Positions 26,713 to 36,166 of a DNA stretch of 64,000 bases are shown piece after piece; within the stretch, counting starts at the first letter, position 1; every line of letters begins with the position of its first letter. The notes under the pieces are model-generated. The model did not search any database and was not told the DNA's origin. It saw only the letters and a program-made list of their open reading frames with translations. Origin of the DNA: UMGS1908 sp045655005 (GTDB lineage: Bacteria > Bacillota > Clostridia > Christensenellales > UBA1242); assembly GCA_045655005.1 (NCBI GenBank), contig JAZOOJ010000019.1, positions 1-64,000 on the forward strand. Reading direction: 5' to 3'. The translations under genes were made by a program, and so were the position numbers.

Positions 26713-27084
26713 ATGGCTGATATTAAGAAAATATTAGATGAAATTAAAGAACTTACCGTTGTTGAACTTAACGAACTTGTTAAGTCATTAGAAGAAGAAT
26801 TTGGCGTTAGCGCTGCTGCTATGGCAGTTGCTGCTCCAGCTGCTGGTGCTGCTGCTCCTGCAGAAGAAGAAAAGAGCGAATTTAATGTAGTGCTTAAAGA
26901 AGTTGGCGCTAACAAAATCGCTGTTATCAAGGTTGTTAGAGAAGTTACAGGTCTTGGACTTTCAGAAGCTAAGGCTCTTGTTGACGGAGCTCCTGCAACA
27001 GTTAAGGAAAACGTTGCAAAAGATGCTGCTAACGAAATGGTTGCTAAGTTCAAAGAAGCTGGCGCTACAATCGAATTGAAGTAA
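26713..27084 (+). CDS. rplL: 50S ribosomal protein L7/L12
   Basis: 123 aa. N-terminal dimerisation domain (IKKILDEIKELTVVELNELVKSLEE), Ala-rich hinge (about 35-53) and C-terminal factor-binding domain (FNVVLKEVGANKIAVIKVVREVTGLGLSEAK). Strong GGAG site. It ends the transcription unit at a terminator; rpoB, which usually follows, is not here. Confidence 0.97.
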   Translation: MADIKKILDEIKELTVVELNELVKSLEEEFGVSAAAMAVAAPAAGAAAPAEEEKSEFNVVLKEVGANKIAVIKVVREVTGLGLSEAKALVDGAPATVKENVAKDAANEMVAKFKEAGATIELK

Positions 27085-27094
27085 GTTTAAATGT

Positions 27095-27126
27095 AAAAAG
27101 CCTAAGGGAAATTCCTTGGGCTTTTT
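27095..27126 (+). terminator. Terminator after rplL
   Basis: AAAAAGCCTAAGG...CCTTGGGCTTTTT with T-runs on both strands; may also serve the convergent DUF1540 gene. Confidence 0.75.
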
Positions 27127-27190
27127 GTTTAAATTGGTTTATTTTAATGTGTGAAGTTAAAAAATGTTTTATGAATTTAAAGTTTAAATG

Positions 27191-27484
27191 CTATTTTTCA
27201 AGGAATGTGGAACATTCAACAGAACCATTCTCATTTAAGACAGCAATTCCATTTGCTAAGCATTTACCTTGCTTATTGAATAGGCAAGTGGCGTTACACA
27301 AAACTTCTACGCTTGGACGAATCAAAGGTTGAGGGATTTCATCACTAAACTCGGTTTTGTTTTCGTCTGCTGATGGGGAAAATGTTTGACACTTTGTTAG
27401 TCTGTCAATAATGATGTGTTTTGCATTACAATTGCAATTATTGTTATATTCGCATTTCCCACACTTACATTTTAAATCTACCAT
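27191..27484 (-). CDS. DUF1540-type Cys-rich protein (two repeats)
   Basis: 97 aa on the minus strand with two copies of the DUF1540 pattern: CKCGKCEYNNNCNCNAKHIII...CQTF (about 5-35) and CNATCLFNKQGKCLANGIAV...CSTF (about 62-94). The 10-11 Cys suggest metal binding. DUF1540 proteins are small, of unknown function, common in Clostridia. GGAGAGAAAA precedes the ATG. It is convergent with rplJL and divergent from rplI. Confidence 0.85.
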   Translation of the reverse strand: MVDLKCKCGKCEYNNNCNCNAKHIIIDRLTKCQTFSPSADENKTEFSDEIPQPLIRPSVEVLCNATCLFNKQGKCLANGIAVLNENGSVECSTFLEK

Positions 27485-27554
27485 ATATTTTCTCTCCTTT
27501 TATTGTATTGTTGACAAAGTTGATTTAATTATACCGACAGTTTTGTGAATTTTA

Positions 27555-27584
27555 TTGACAAGACTTGCTTCATTTTGTTACAAT
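27555..27584 (+). promoter_or_regulatory. Promoter of rplI
   Basis: TTGACA at 27555-27560, an 18-nt spacer and TACAAT at 27579-27584. Confidence 0.6.
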
Positions 27585-27610
27585 AATTCCGTAAAGGGGA
27601 GTAAATATCT

Positions 27611-28048
27611 ATGAAAGTAATTTTAACAAAACAAGTAAAGAATGTTGGAAAGGCTGGCGATGTTGTCAATGTTTCAGACGGCTATGCAAAGAACTTTTTA
27701 TTTAAACAAGGTATGGCAATTGAAGCCAACCAAGAAAATTTGAATGTTAACACACAAGCAAAGCAAAAGGCGGAAAGAGAACGTGCAAATGAAAAGGCAG
27801 AGGCTGAAAAACTTGCTGGAATTTTAAAAGATGTTGAAGTGGTAATTAAAGCGTCAACTGGAAAGAATGGGCAAATGTTTGGCTCGGTTACGAATAAAGA
27901 AATTTCAGAAGGTTTAGAGAAAATGGGCTACAATGTTGACAAAAAGAAGATAGTTGTTGCAAATCCAATTAAATCTTTGGGAGTTTATGAGGTAACTTGC
28001 AAACTGTTCCCAGAAGTTTCTTGCAAATTAAAGGTTGTGGTTAATTAA
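27611..28048 (+). CDS. rplI: 50S ribosomal protein L9
   Basis: 145 aa. N-terminal domain MKVILTKQVKNVGKAGDVVNVSDGYAKNFL-like, a long connecting helix (about 40-75) and a C-terminal domain with GKNGQMFGSVTNKEI. Binds 23S rRNA near the L1 stalk. In many Firmicutes rplI is next to yybT and dnaB; here it stands alone. Confidence 0.97.
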   Translation: MKVILTKQVKNVGKAGDVVNVSDGYAKNFLFKQGMAIEANQENLNVNTQAKQKAERERANEKAEAEKLAGILKDVEVVIKASTGKNGQMFGSVTNKEISEGLEKMGYNVDKKKIVVANPIKSLGVYEVTCKLFPEVSCKLKVVVN

Positions 28049-28082
28049 TTTGTTTTGAAATAATTTAAAAAGATGATAAAAT

Positions 28083-28113
28083 AAAGGTAGTAATATTGCT
28101 ACTTTTATTTTTT
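28083..28113 (+). terminator. Terminator after rplI
   Basis: 8-bp hairpin AAAGGTAG (28083-28090) / CTACTTTT (28099-28106) followed by ATTTTTTT, directly before the next ribosome site. Confidence 0.6.
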
Positions 28114-28125
28114 GGAGAAAATTTT

Positions 28126-29220
28126 ATGGAGAATATACGACTGGTTGAAGTTTTTAACAGGTTTGTTGGTGAAAATGTTAAAAGCGTAAGTCCTTTAGGG
28201 AAAGGCAATATTAATTATACATACAAAGTTGTTTGTGAAGGTGGTAAAGAATATCTGCTTCAAAGGTTGAATGGGAATGCATTACCAAACATTGACGCTT
28301 GCTTACATAATATTGATGTGATTTCAAACCATATAAAGGCAATGGGGGAAGTTTCGCTTTCGCTTATTAAAACAAAAGATGGCGAGGTCTCATACAAAGA
28401 TAACAATGGTTTTGTTTGGCGTCTTTATCCATTTTTTAGTGGTTCTTTTAGTGTAGACGAAACCGATGACTTGGAATTGATTGAAGAAATAGCAAGAGGG
28501 TTTGGGCATTTTGACAATCTTTTGGTTGATTTGGACGTGAAAAATGTTCAAGTTAGTGACGATAATTTTCATAATGCAAGACAAAAATATGAATTATTAA
28601 TGAAGGCGATAGTTGATGACTCTCAAAACAGGGTGGTTGAAGCAATCGATGAAATTGAATGGGCAAAGCGACTTATTGAAAGTTGTAAAAATAAAACAGG
28701 AATCGAAATTTTTAAATTGTCTGATGAACTTTTTGGGGGTCGACTCAATAAACAAGTGGTTCACAACGATACAAAACTTAATAATGCTTTGCTGGATATG
28801 AATAACAAAGTGCTTTGTGTGGTTGACCTTGATACTGCTATGCCTGGAACAATACTTAATGATTTTGCTGATGGGGTTAGATTTGCTTGCAATAGTGTTT
28901 GCGAAGAAGAATATGACATTTCTAAGGTAAAATTTGATTTGGCTAAGTTTGAAGCTTTTACGAAAGGCTTTTTTGGTGGTATTGCAAGGAAGTTAGACAA
29001 TCTTGAGAAAGAATTGGTCTTTGTCGCACCAATTGCAATTGCTTTTGAGTTGGGATGCAGATTCTTTGCCGACTTTTTAAACGGCGACGTGTTTTTTAGG
29101 ATTGTGTCTGATGATAAAAATTTTAATTTGGTGCGTGCAAGGGTTCAATATAAATTGTGTGAAAGTATGCTTGAAAATTTTAAAGAAATGCAAACAATAA
29201 TTTTAAAATATATTAACTAG
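28126..29220 (+). CDS. Phosphotransferase, N-acetylhexosamine 1-kinase (NahK)-like
   Basis: 364 aa of the APH/choline-kinase fold. The Brenner-type motif is VVHNDTKLNNAL (catalytic Asp and Asn) and the metal motif is VVDLDTAMPG. The sequence YLLQRLN near the N-terminus holds the ATP-site region. The combination HNDTKLNN plus DLDTxMPG is that of NahK-type kinases, which phosphorylate GlcNAc/GalNAc at C1, but related aminoglycoside-kinase-like proteins share it. Start at 28126 follows TTTGGAG; an upstream in-frame codon lies inside the rplI terminator. No lacto-N-biose pathway genes are adjacent, so the substrate is open. Confidence 0.75.
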   Translation: MENIRLVEVFNRFVGENVKSVSPLGKGNINYTYKVVCEGGKEYLLQRLNGNALPNIDACLHNIDVISNHIKAMGEVSLSLIKTKDGEVSYKDNNGFVWRLYPFFSGSFSVDETDDLELIEEIARGFGHFDNLLVDLDVKNVQVSDDNFHNARQKYELLMKAIVDDSQNRVVEAIDEIEWAKRLIESCKNKTGIEIFKLSDELFGGRLNKQVVHNDTKLNNALLDMNNKVLCVVDLDTAMPGTILNDFADGVRFACNSVCEEEYDISKVKFDLAKFEAFTKGFFGGIARKLDNLEKELVFVAPIAIAFELGCRFFADFLNGDVFFRIVSDDKNFNLVRARVQYKLCESMLENFKEMQTIILKYIN

Positions 29221-29234
29221 GAACATTAATTTAG

Positions 29235-29263
29235 TTGAAAACTATGTATGATTTATGTTAATA
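29235..29263 (+). promoter_or_regulatory. Promoter of addBA (leaderless)
   Basis: TTGAAA at 29235-29240, a 17-nt spacer and TTAATA at 29258-29263. ATG at 29271 lies 7 nt beyond the -10 box with no ribosome site. Confidence 0.5.
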
Positions 29264-29270
29264 TTAATTT

Positions 29271-32200
29271 ATGAAAATATATACTGCTGACAATAATAGA
29301 ACTATATTTAATAAAATTTTAGAAGAAGTTGCGGAAGAGTCTGTTGATAACTCACGCAACTTTATTTTGCTTGTGCCTGAAAAACTTTCGCTTACAATGG
29401 AGCGAGAAATTTTGCTTAAACATAAAAGAAAGGCTTTGATAAACGTCCAAGTTTTAACACTTTCTCGAATGCTTAGAAAAATGCTTAAGTCAAGTGATAA
29501 CTATCTTCCAAAAGAATCGGGGATTATGATAGTTAAAAGACTTATTATGGAAAATTTAGACAGCCTTGTGTGCTTTAATAAAACGGCTAGGACTATTGGA
29601 TTTGCTGAAAGAATTTATGATACTATTTCAAATCTTAAAAACAGTAACGTTCGTCCAGAAGATTTTAAACTTAAAATGACAAAAGTTAATGAGTCTTTGC
29701 GTATTAAAATGCAAGACATTCTTTTGCTTTATATTAAATACGAAGAATATATCAAAAAGAATGGGATGATTGATGCTTGCGACAGATTTATTTTGCTTTC
29801 AAGAATGGTTGAATCAAGCGAAATGATAAAATCAAGTGAATGTTTTATTTTTGGTTTTGATAACATTTCTGCTTCTGGTATGGAAGTTCTTAAATCGGTT
29901 ATGCGATATGCAAAAAAATGTACTTTTGGTTGCTTAAATAATAGTGGCAAAAGCAATAGTTACATCATTGAACCTGAAATGCTTGAAAGCGTTAAACAAG
30001 CAGCAGAAGAACTAAATATTCAGCCTACAATTGTTGAACTTGTGTCAAAACAAGATGATGTCACATCGCATATACGAAACAACTTGTTTGCTTACCCATA
30101 TAGCAAAATGCAAATAGAAAACGAAGTTGTTTTAATTGAATGTAAAAATCCATTGGAAGAAGTTAAGTTCGTTGCAGAAGTTATTCGCAGAAATGTTATT
30201 AAAAAAGGGCTTCGATACAACGATTTTGCTGTTGCTTGCTCAGATTTGGGGGTTTATGGCGATGCAGTTCAAACAGTGTTTAAAGATTATCACTTACCTT
30301 ATTTTGTAGATAGGTCAGAGAATCTGAATTCTCATCCATTGATGATGTTTATAAATTCACTTCTGTTGTGTTATAAAAGGCATTTATCAAGTGATGAACT
30401 TTTAAAAGTAGTAAAAAATTATTTCAGCGGAATTGACGCAAATAAGCAACACGAACTTGAAAATTATATCATTAAATTTGGCGTTAATTATGACAAATTC
30501 AAAAAACCATTTGAGTATGGCAAATTAGATAAGAATAATGAGATTACTGAAAGCTATAAGATTGTTGAAGGTGCAAGAATTGAAATTATGTCAAAGATTG
30601 AACCTATTTTTGCATGTATAGAAAAAGCAAGAATTTCCAAAGATTTTACGAATGCAGTTAATAAAATTTTTGAAGTATTTGACTTAGATAATGCTACCGA
30701 AAGGTTTATTGAAAAACTTAATCAAAGCAAAGAAAAAGTAATGGTTGATTTCACTCGTCAAGTTAAACAAAAGTTTATGGGAATTGTCGCTGAAATTGAA
30801 CGTATTATGGGTGAAACACAAATTGATTTTGATGAATATTATTCAATTTTGATGTCAGGACTTGGGAGCGAAACGGTTTCGTTAATTCCTGTGTTTGTAG
30901 ATAGCGTTTTTATTGGAGATGCCTCATCAAGTAAGTTTTTAGGTTCAAAGTATCTTTTTGTAATTGGTGCAAGTGAGGGGGCAATTCCAAAATCTGTCGA
31001 TGATTGTGGAATTATTGTAGATAAAGAAATTCAAGCATTGACTGATTCTATTGGTAAAAAAATCGAGCCAACTATACGAACTATTAATAGAAGAGAAAGG
31101 TTTAAATTTATTAGTTTATTGCAGTCATTTAAAGATAAACTTTATGTAATATACCCCAAATATGACAAAGATAGTTCAGAACAAAAACCAAGCCTCGCAA
31201 TGCTCGATATTGCTAAGATTTTTTATAAAATAGAAGATTTAAGGCCTCTTGATATTATTCCTATGAATATTTATAGGAGGAAAAGAGGACTTTTCAATGA
31301 AGAAGATAGAAGTTTAAATTATGCTTATGAATTTAGCACTCCAGAGGTTGGTATGAAAAAACTTTTAAGCCAGGCATATGGTGGTGCTATGTCTGACAAT
31401 AGTGAGATGATTTCAGCACTTTATTGGTATTTTAGGAAGTCTTTAAACAACGAAAAGTTTTTGTTGCCAACCACAAAAACTCACAGAATCGCAAGTCCAA
31501 AGTTGTTGTTTTTCCCAAAGAAAACGACAAGTATTTCTCAACTTGAATGCTATTTTAGTTGTCCATATAAGTTTTTTGCAAATTACGGCCTTGGCATTAA
31601 AGAGCGTGAAGAAAGCAAGTTGAAGTCCATTGACTTTGGTAATGTGTTGCACAGAATCGCAGAACTTTACGTAAAAGATATTGAAAAGTATAGAACCATT
31701 AAAGATATTCATAAACGTGAAGCGATTTTGAATAAATTGATTGAAAAAGTGTTTGACGAAGAAAAAATTAAAACTGCGTCAAACAGGCATATTATTTTAC
31801 CGCTTAAAGGCGAGGCTAAAAGACTGATTGATGCATTGTCTTTTCAATATGAGTTGTCTAACTTTAAGCCAGTCGCAGAAGAACTTGTCTTTGGAGAAAA
31901 GGGCAAAATCAAAGGACTTGACCTTGGGTGTGGCATAAAACTTGAAGGAAAAATTGATAGGGTTGACAGTCTTGGTAATGAGTATAGGGTTATTGACTAT
32001 AAAACCGGAAAAATAGATTTGCAGGCAAAAAATGTTTACTACGGCAACAAAATTCAGTTGTTTATGTACTTAAATGCATTGAAAAATGCAAAAAAATCAC
32101 CAGTTGGGGCATTTTATCTCCCTATTAAGAATGTTTTTGTTGATGAAGACTATGGCACATTTTTGTACACCTATAAAATGCAAGGATATTTTGTTGATGA

Positions 32201-32597
32201 TGTAAAAGTCGCACGAAATATGGATAATAGTTTAAATCAAGAAAATACAACAAGTAAAGTTATAACTTTGTCGCTTAAAGAAGATAAACAAAATTCTGAA
32301 AGTGATAATTTGGTCATAAAAAAGCAAAACCATATTTTGCCAGAAGAAGTATTAAGAGGTGTGATGGATTACACTATGGCGTTGTCTTGTGGTGCAGTGA
32401 GAGAAATTTTGGACGGGAACATTGAAATGTCACCAATTCAAAGTGGTGATAAGCCTGCCTGTGAATATTGCACCTATAAAAATATTTGCGGACTTATGTA
32501 TGCTTCAAATAAAAAGGCAAGGAAAACGAAAAAAGTAGCGTTTGAAAATTTTGCTTTATTAAAAAAGGAGGATAATAACAATAATGGCAAAAAGTAA
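29271..32597 (+). CDS. addB: ATP-dependent helicase/nuclease subunit B (AddB)
   Basis: 1,108 aa, typical. AddB partners AddA in double-strand break repair and Chi recognition. The C-terminal RecB-type nuclease domain has GxVLHxxxE (FGNVLHRIAELYV), EGKIDRVD and VIDYKTGK. The iron-sulfur Cys are CYFSCPYKF upstream and CEYCTYKNIC (C-x2-C-x5-C) at the end. The N-terminal Walker A (GxSGxGKT in B. subtilis AddB) is not visible: the protein begins MKIYTADNNRTIFNKIL. It overlaps addA by 14 nt. Confidence 0.92.
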   Translation: MKIYTADNNRTIFNKILEEVAEESVDNSRNFILLVPEKLSLTMEREILLKHKRKALINVQVLTLSRMLRKMLKSSDNYLPKESGIMIVKRLIMENLDSLVCFNKTARTIGFAERIYDTISNLKNSNVRPEDFKLKMTKVNESLRIKMQDILLLYIKYEEYIKKNGMIDACDRFILLSRMVESSEMIKSSECFIFGFDNISASGMEVLKSVMRYAKKCTFGCLNNSGKSNSYIIEPEMLESVKQAAEELNIQPTIVELVSKQDDVTSHIRNNLFAYPYSKMQIENEVVLIECKNPLEEVKFVAEVIRRNVIKKGLRYNDFAVACSDLGVYGDAVQTVFKDYHLPYFVDRSENLNSHPLMMFINSLLLCYKRHLSSDELLKVVKNYFSGIDANKQHELENYIIKFGVNYDKFKKPFEYGKLDKNNEITESYKIVEGARIEIMSKIEPIFACIEKARISKDFTNAVNKIFEVFDLDNATERFIEKLNQSKEKVMVDFTRQVKQKFMGIVAEIERIMGETQIDFDEYYSILMSGLGSETVSLIPVFVDSVFIGDASSSKFLGSKYLFVIGASEGAIPKSVDDCGIIVDKEIQALTDSIGKKIEPTIRTINRRERFKFISLLQSFKDKLYVIYPKYDKDSSEQKPSLAMLDIAKIFYKIEDLRPLDIIPMNIYRRKRGLFNEEDRSLNYAYEFSTPEVGMKKLLSQAYGGAMSDNSEMISALYWYFRKSLNNEKFLLPTTKTHRIASPKLLFFPKKTTSISQLECYFSCPYKFFANYGLGIKEREESKLKSIDFGNVLHRIAELYVKDIEKYRTIKDIHKREAILNKLIEKVFDEEKIKTASNRHIILPLKGEAKRLIDALSFQYELSNFKPVAEELVFGEKGKIKGLDLGCGIKLEGKIDRVDSLGNEYRVIDYKTGKIDLQAKNVYYGNKIQLFMYLNALKNAKKSPVGAFYLPIKNVFVDEDYGTFLYTYKMQGYFVDDVKVARNMDNSLNQENTTSKVITLSLKEDKQNSESDNLVIKKQNHILPEEVLRGVMDYTMALSCGAVREILDGNIEMSPIQSGDKPACEYCTYKNICGLMYASNKKARKTKKVAFENFALLKKEDNNNNGKK

Positions 32598-35500
32598 TGA
32601 CAAAAAAAATGAAAAAAAGTCCTCTTTGACAGAAGAACAATTAAGGTGTATTAATGAAAGGGGAGTAAATCTTTTAGTTTCTGCGTCGGCAGGCTCGGGA
32701 AAGACATTTGTAATGATTGAGAGAATCAAAAAGATGATTGAAAATCACGAAGCAAGTGTCAATGAACTTCTGGTGGTAACATTTACAAAGGCCGCTGCAG
32801 GTGAAATGAAAGCAAGACTTGTTCAAGGTCTTGAAAAAATAGAAAATAAAGATGACTATATTAAAGAACAATTATTAGACATACAAAATGCAAGCATAAG
32901 TACCTTGCATAGTTTTTGCTCTAAACTTTTAAAAAGTTACTTTTACGTTCTAGGTATAGACCCTGCTTTTACTTTAATCGATGAAATTGAAAGTAATACA
33001 CTTAAAGAAAAGGCTTATAGTAAACTTGTAGATAATGCATTTTTGCGTGGAGATGAAAAGTTTTTTCAATTGTTTGATATGTTTGCAATCAACAGGAAAG
33101 AAGACAATTTTAAAGATACAATAAATAAATTTTATGAATTTTTATTGACTTTGGTTGATTCGGATTCTTGGTTTAATGAAATGATAAAAAGTACATACAA
33201 CCAAGATTTAACTAAAAATGTCTGTGCAAGTTTTATAAACAACTACTTTGTGCAGAAGTTCAATCATTTAAGGAAGTGTGCTGATGTAATACTTACAGAC
33301 GGAATTGTAAGAGAAAACGAGAAGTTGGTTACATACATAAATTCTTTATACTTAAACCTTTTGAAAATAAAAGAAGGTAGGTCGTTTATTGAAAACAGAA
33401 AGGGTGCGGAAAGTTTTGAAATCATACCAAGAATGCCTACGCTAAAAGATGACTATGCTTACTTAAAGCCTGATATTGATAAACTTAAAGACGCAACAAA
33501 GAAATTAATAAAAGAAGCCTATGAAAATTATGCAGGGCATTCAGAAGATGTAATTAAAACAAAGATTTCTATTACAAAAGAACATATAATCGCTCTTTAC
33601 AATTACACAAGAGAGTTTGAGAAAATATATGCAGACTTAAAGAAAGAAAAAGTTGCATTGGATTTTTCGGATTTGGAACAATATACAATTAAGTTGTTAA
33701 AGGACGAAACAATAAGAAAATCCATTCAAGAAAAGTATAAGTTTGTCTTTGTTGATGAGTATCAAGATACAAATGCAATTCAAGAGGCAATAATTCAAGG
33801 AGTGTCAAGAGAAAATAATCTGTTTATGGTAGGCGATGTAAAGCAAAGTATTTACAGATTTAGAGCTTCTGAACCACAGATATTTGTCGACAAGTTTAAT
33901 AGTTATAGTAAAGGTTTGGCAAAAAAATCTAAGGCTATAAAATTGAATGCAAATTTTAGAAGCAATAAAGATGTTTTAGATTTTTCGAATGAAGTTTTCA
34001 GTCGTGCAATGACCTCTGCGTTTGGTGGTGTTGACTATATTCAAGACGCTATGTTTATTAAGGGTGGAGATAAAGATGAAGTCTTTAATACTCAGTACCC
34101 TGTGGTAAATGTTAACATCATAAAGTCGGAAAAAGAAGATAGTGATGATGACGATGAAGATTTGTTGGAAGAAAGATTGCCAGTTTACAGTGTGTTAAAT
34201 GGTGAAGAGTTGTCAAAAGAAAGTGTAAAAAAAGCCGAGTGCGAAGGAAATATTGTAGTTAATGCTATAAAAGAACTTTTGACGAAAGATATAATTGGTG
34301 CAAAAGATAAAGTAAAACGTAAAATTGAATTTAAAGATATTGCGATTTTGTCTTCAAGCAGAGGTGAATATTTACAAACTATATTGAAACAATTAGAGAA
34401 TGCAAATATTCCATATACATCAGACATCAAAGAAAATATTTTTGACAATCCTGACATTTATGTTTTGAAATCATTTTTAGAGCTTGTTGATAATAAAAAT
34501 CAAGATGTTCCATTGCTTGCTGTTTTGCAATCAAATATGTTTCAATTTACAACAAATGAACTTGCGTTAATTCGTCAATCTAACAGAGAAACAAAGTTTT
34601 ATTATGAAGCTTTTTACAATGCTTGTGAAAACGAAAAAGTTTCAATTTCTTTAAAGAAAAAAGTTTTAGATTTTATTAATGTGTTAGCGTATTTTAATTT
34701 CCTTAGCCAATTCACAACGGTCAATGTGCTAATTCAAAGAGTGCTGGAAGAAACAGGTTTTGAAAATGAAATTTTGAAGAAAAATGGCGGTTCTAAGACT
34801 ATTGCAGATATTGAAAAACTTAAATCTTTCATAAATGGGAAGAGTTATAACGCAACACTTACAGAATTTTTGATGAACATAAAAGAAAATGAGATTTCTT
34901 TTGAAAGTGATGCCAATGAAAATTCGGTTGTTGTGACAACAATTCACAAAAGTAAGGGGCTTGAATATCCAGTAGTAATCATTGTTGGGTGTGGGCAAAA
35001 GTTGGTAAACAGGAAAGACGCATCTGATTTTATTCCGTCGAAAGGATTGGGAGTTGGAATACCGTTTTTTGATTGTGAATCAAGAATAAAAACGGGCTCG
35101 ATTTGTTATAATGCTGTAAAACTTGAAAATATCGCACAAAACTTGGAAGAAAAACTAAGGTTGTTTTATGTTGCTCTAACAAGAGCAGTTAATAATCTAA
35201 TAATTGTCGGGTGCGTTGGGAAGAATAATCAAATAACTGAAGCGTCAATGGCGAAAACTTTTTTAGACTGGGTTAATCCAGTAATTGACGCTAAGCAAAA
35301 TGGTGGTATGTCAAGTTTCTTTGATTTTAAAGTTAATTATTTTGACTTGTCACGAATGATAGATGAAAACGAAACAAAAGAACTTGAACAAACCTATCAA
35401 TTTGATAAGCCAAATGAAGAGCTTATGAAAATTGTTAAAAATGTAGTTGAGTACAAATATGCCTTTGAAGAGGCTTGCAAAATGCCGGTAAAAACAAGCG

Positions 35501-36066
35501 TGAGTGAACTTTTAAAAGAAGAAAAAGATGAGGTGTATATCCCAAGATTGTTTAATGGCGCTGGCAATGAAGACGCAATCAAAAAAGGTCTTACTTATCA
35601 CAAAATTATGCAGTATATTGACTTTAATTTAAAAAGTGAGGAAGAGTGTATACGCTGTATTCAAAATATGGTAAGCAAAGAGATTTTGGACATTTCAGAG
35701 TTTAATCTTGTGAATATAAAAGAAATCTGGAAATTGCTTTCTAATAAGCAATTTGTAGAACTTACAAAGGGCAATGTAATGCGTGAAAAAGAATTCATTG
35801 CACTAACTAAAATTTCAAGCGGGAAGGCAAATAAAAGTAGTGATAGTGTTTTATTGCAAGGTGTTGTCGACTTTGTATCAGTACTTGGGAATAGTGTGGT
35901 AGTTGTAGATTTTAAAACCAACAACTGGAAAGATGAGAATAGATATATTGCAAATTATGCAACCCAACTCAATATGTATTCTCAAGTGTTGGGAGAAAGT
36001 TTGGGACTGAAAGTACACAAGAGATATTTATATTCATTTACTCTTGGTAAATTTATTGAGGTCTAA
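32584..36066 (+). CDS. addA: ATP-dependent helicase/nuclease subunit A (AddA)
   Basis: 1,160 aa. UvrD-type motifs are complete: Walker A ASAGSGKT (34-41), VVTFTKAAAGEMKARL, VDEYQDTN, GDVKQSIYRFRAS, TTIHKSKGLEYPVV and LRLFYVALTRA. The C-terminal nuclease domain has TYHKIMQYIDF and the catalytic VVVDFKTN. With AddB it resects DNA ends. AAGGAGG lies within the end of addB, 11 nt before the ATG. An acidic insertion (EDSDDDDEDLLEE) lies near residue 517. Confidence 0.95.
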   Translation: MAKSNDKKNEKKSSLTEEQLRCINERGVNLLVSASAGSGKTFVMIERIKKMIENHEASVNELLVVTFTKAAAGEMKARLVQGLEKIENKDDYIKEQLLDIQNASISTLHSFCSKLLKSYFYVLGIDPAFTLIDEIESNTLKEKAYSKLVDNAFLRGDEKFFQLFDMFAINRKEDNFKDTINKFYEFLLTLVDSDSWFNEMIKSTYNQDLTKNVCASFINNYFVQKFNHLRKCADVILTDGIVRENEKLVTYINSLYLNLLKIKEGRSFIENRKGAESFEIIPRMPTLKDDYAYLKPDIDKLKDATKKLIKEAYENYAGHSEDVIKTKISITKEHIIALYNYTREFEKIYADLKKEKVALDFSDLEQYTIKLLKDETIRKSIQEKYKFVFVDEYQDTNAIQEAIIQGVSRENNLFMVGDVKQSIYRFRASEPQIFVDKFNSYSKGLAKKSKAIKLNANFRSNKDVLDFSNEVFSRAMTSAFGGVDYIQDAMFIKGGDKDEVFNTQYPVVNVNIIKSEKEDSDDDDEDLLEERLPVYSVLNGEELSKESVKKAECEGNIVVNAIKELLTKDIIGAKDKVKRKIEFKDIAILSSSRGEYLQTILKQLENANIPYTSDIKENIFDNPDIYVLKSFLELVDNKNQDVPLLAVLQSNMFQFTTNELALIRQSNRETKFYYEAFYNACENEKVSISLKKKVLDFINVLAYFNFLSQFTTVNVLIQRVLEETGFENEILKKNGGSKTIADIEKLKSFINGKSYNATLTEFLMNIKENEISFESDANENSVVVTTIHKSKGLEYPVVIIVGCGQKLVNRKDASDFIPSKGLGVGIPFFDCESRIKTGSICYNAVKLENIAQNLEEKLRLFYVALTRAVNNLIIVGCVGKNNQITEASMAKTFLDWVNPVIDAKQNGGMSSFFDFKVNYFDLSRMIDENETKELEQTYQFDKPNEELMKIVKNVVEYKYAFEEACKMPVKTSVSELLKEEKDEVYIPRLFNGAGNEDAIKKGLTYHKIMQYIDFNLKSEEECIRCIQNMVSKEILDISEFNLVNIKEIWKLLSNKQFVELTKGNVMREKEFIALTKISSGKANKSSDSVLLQGVVDFVSVLGNSVVVVDFKTNNWKDENRYIANYATQLNMYSQVLGESLGLKVHKRYLYSFTLGKFIEV

Positions 36067-36166
36067 TAAATATTTATTAAAAATTTCAAAAAGGCTAAAA
36101 TATATTCGACAAAAAAAATTTATCGTGTTATAATTTTTATAAATTTACACGTAATTGGAGAAATCT

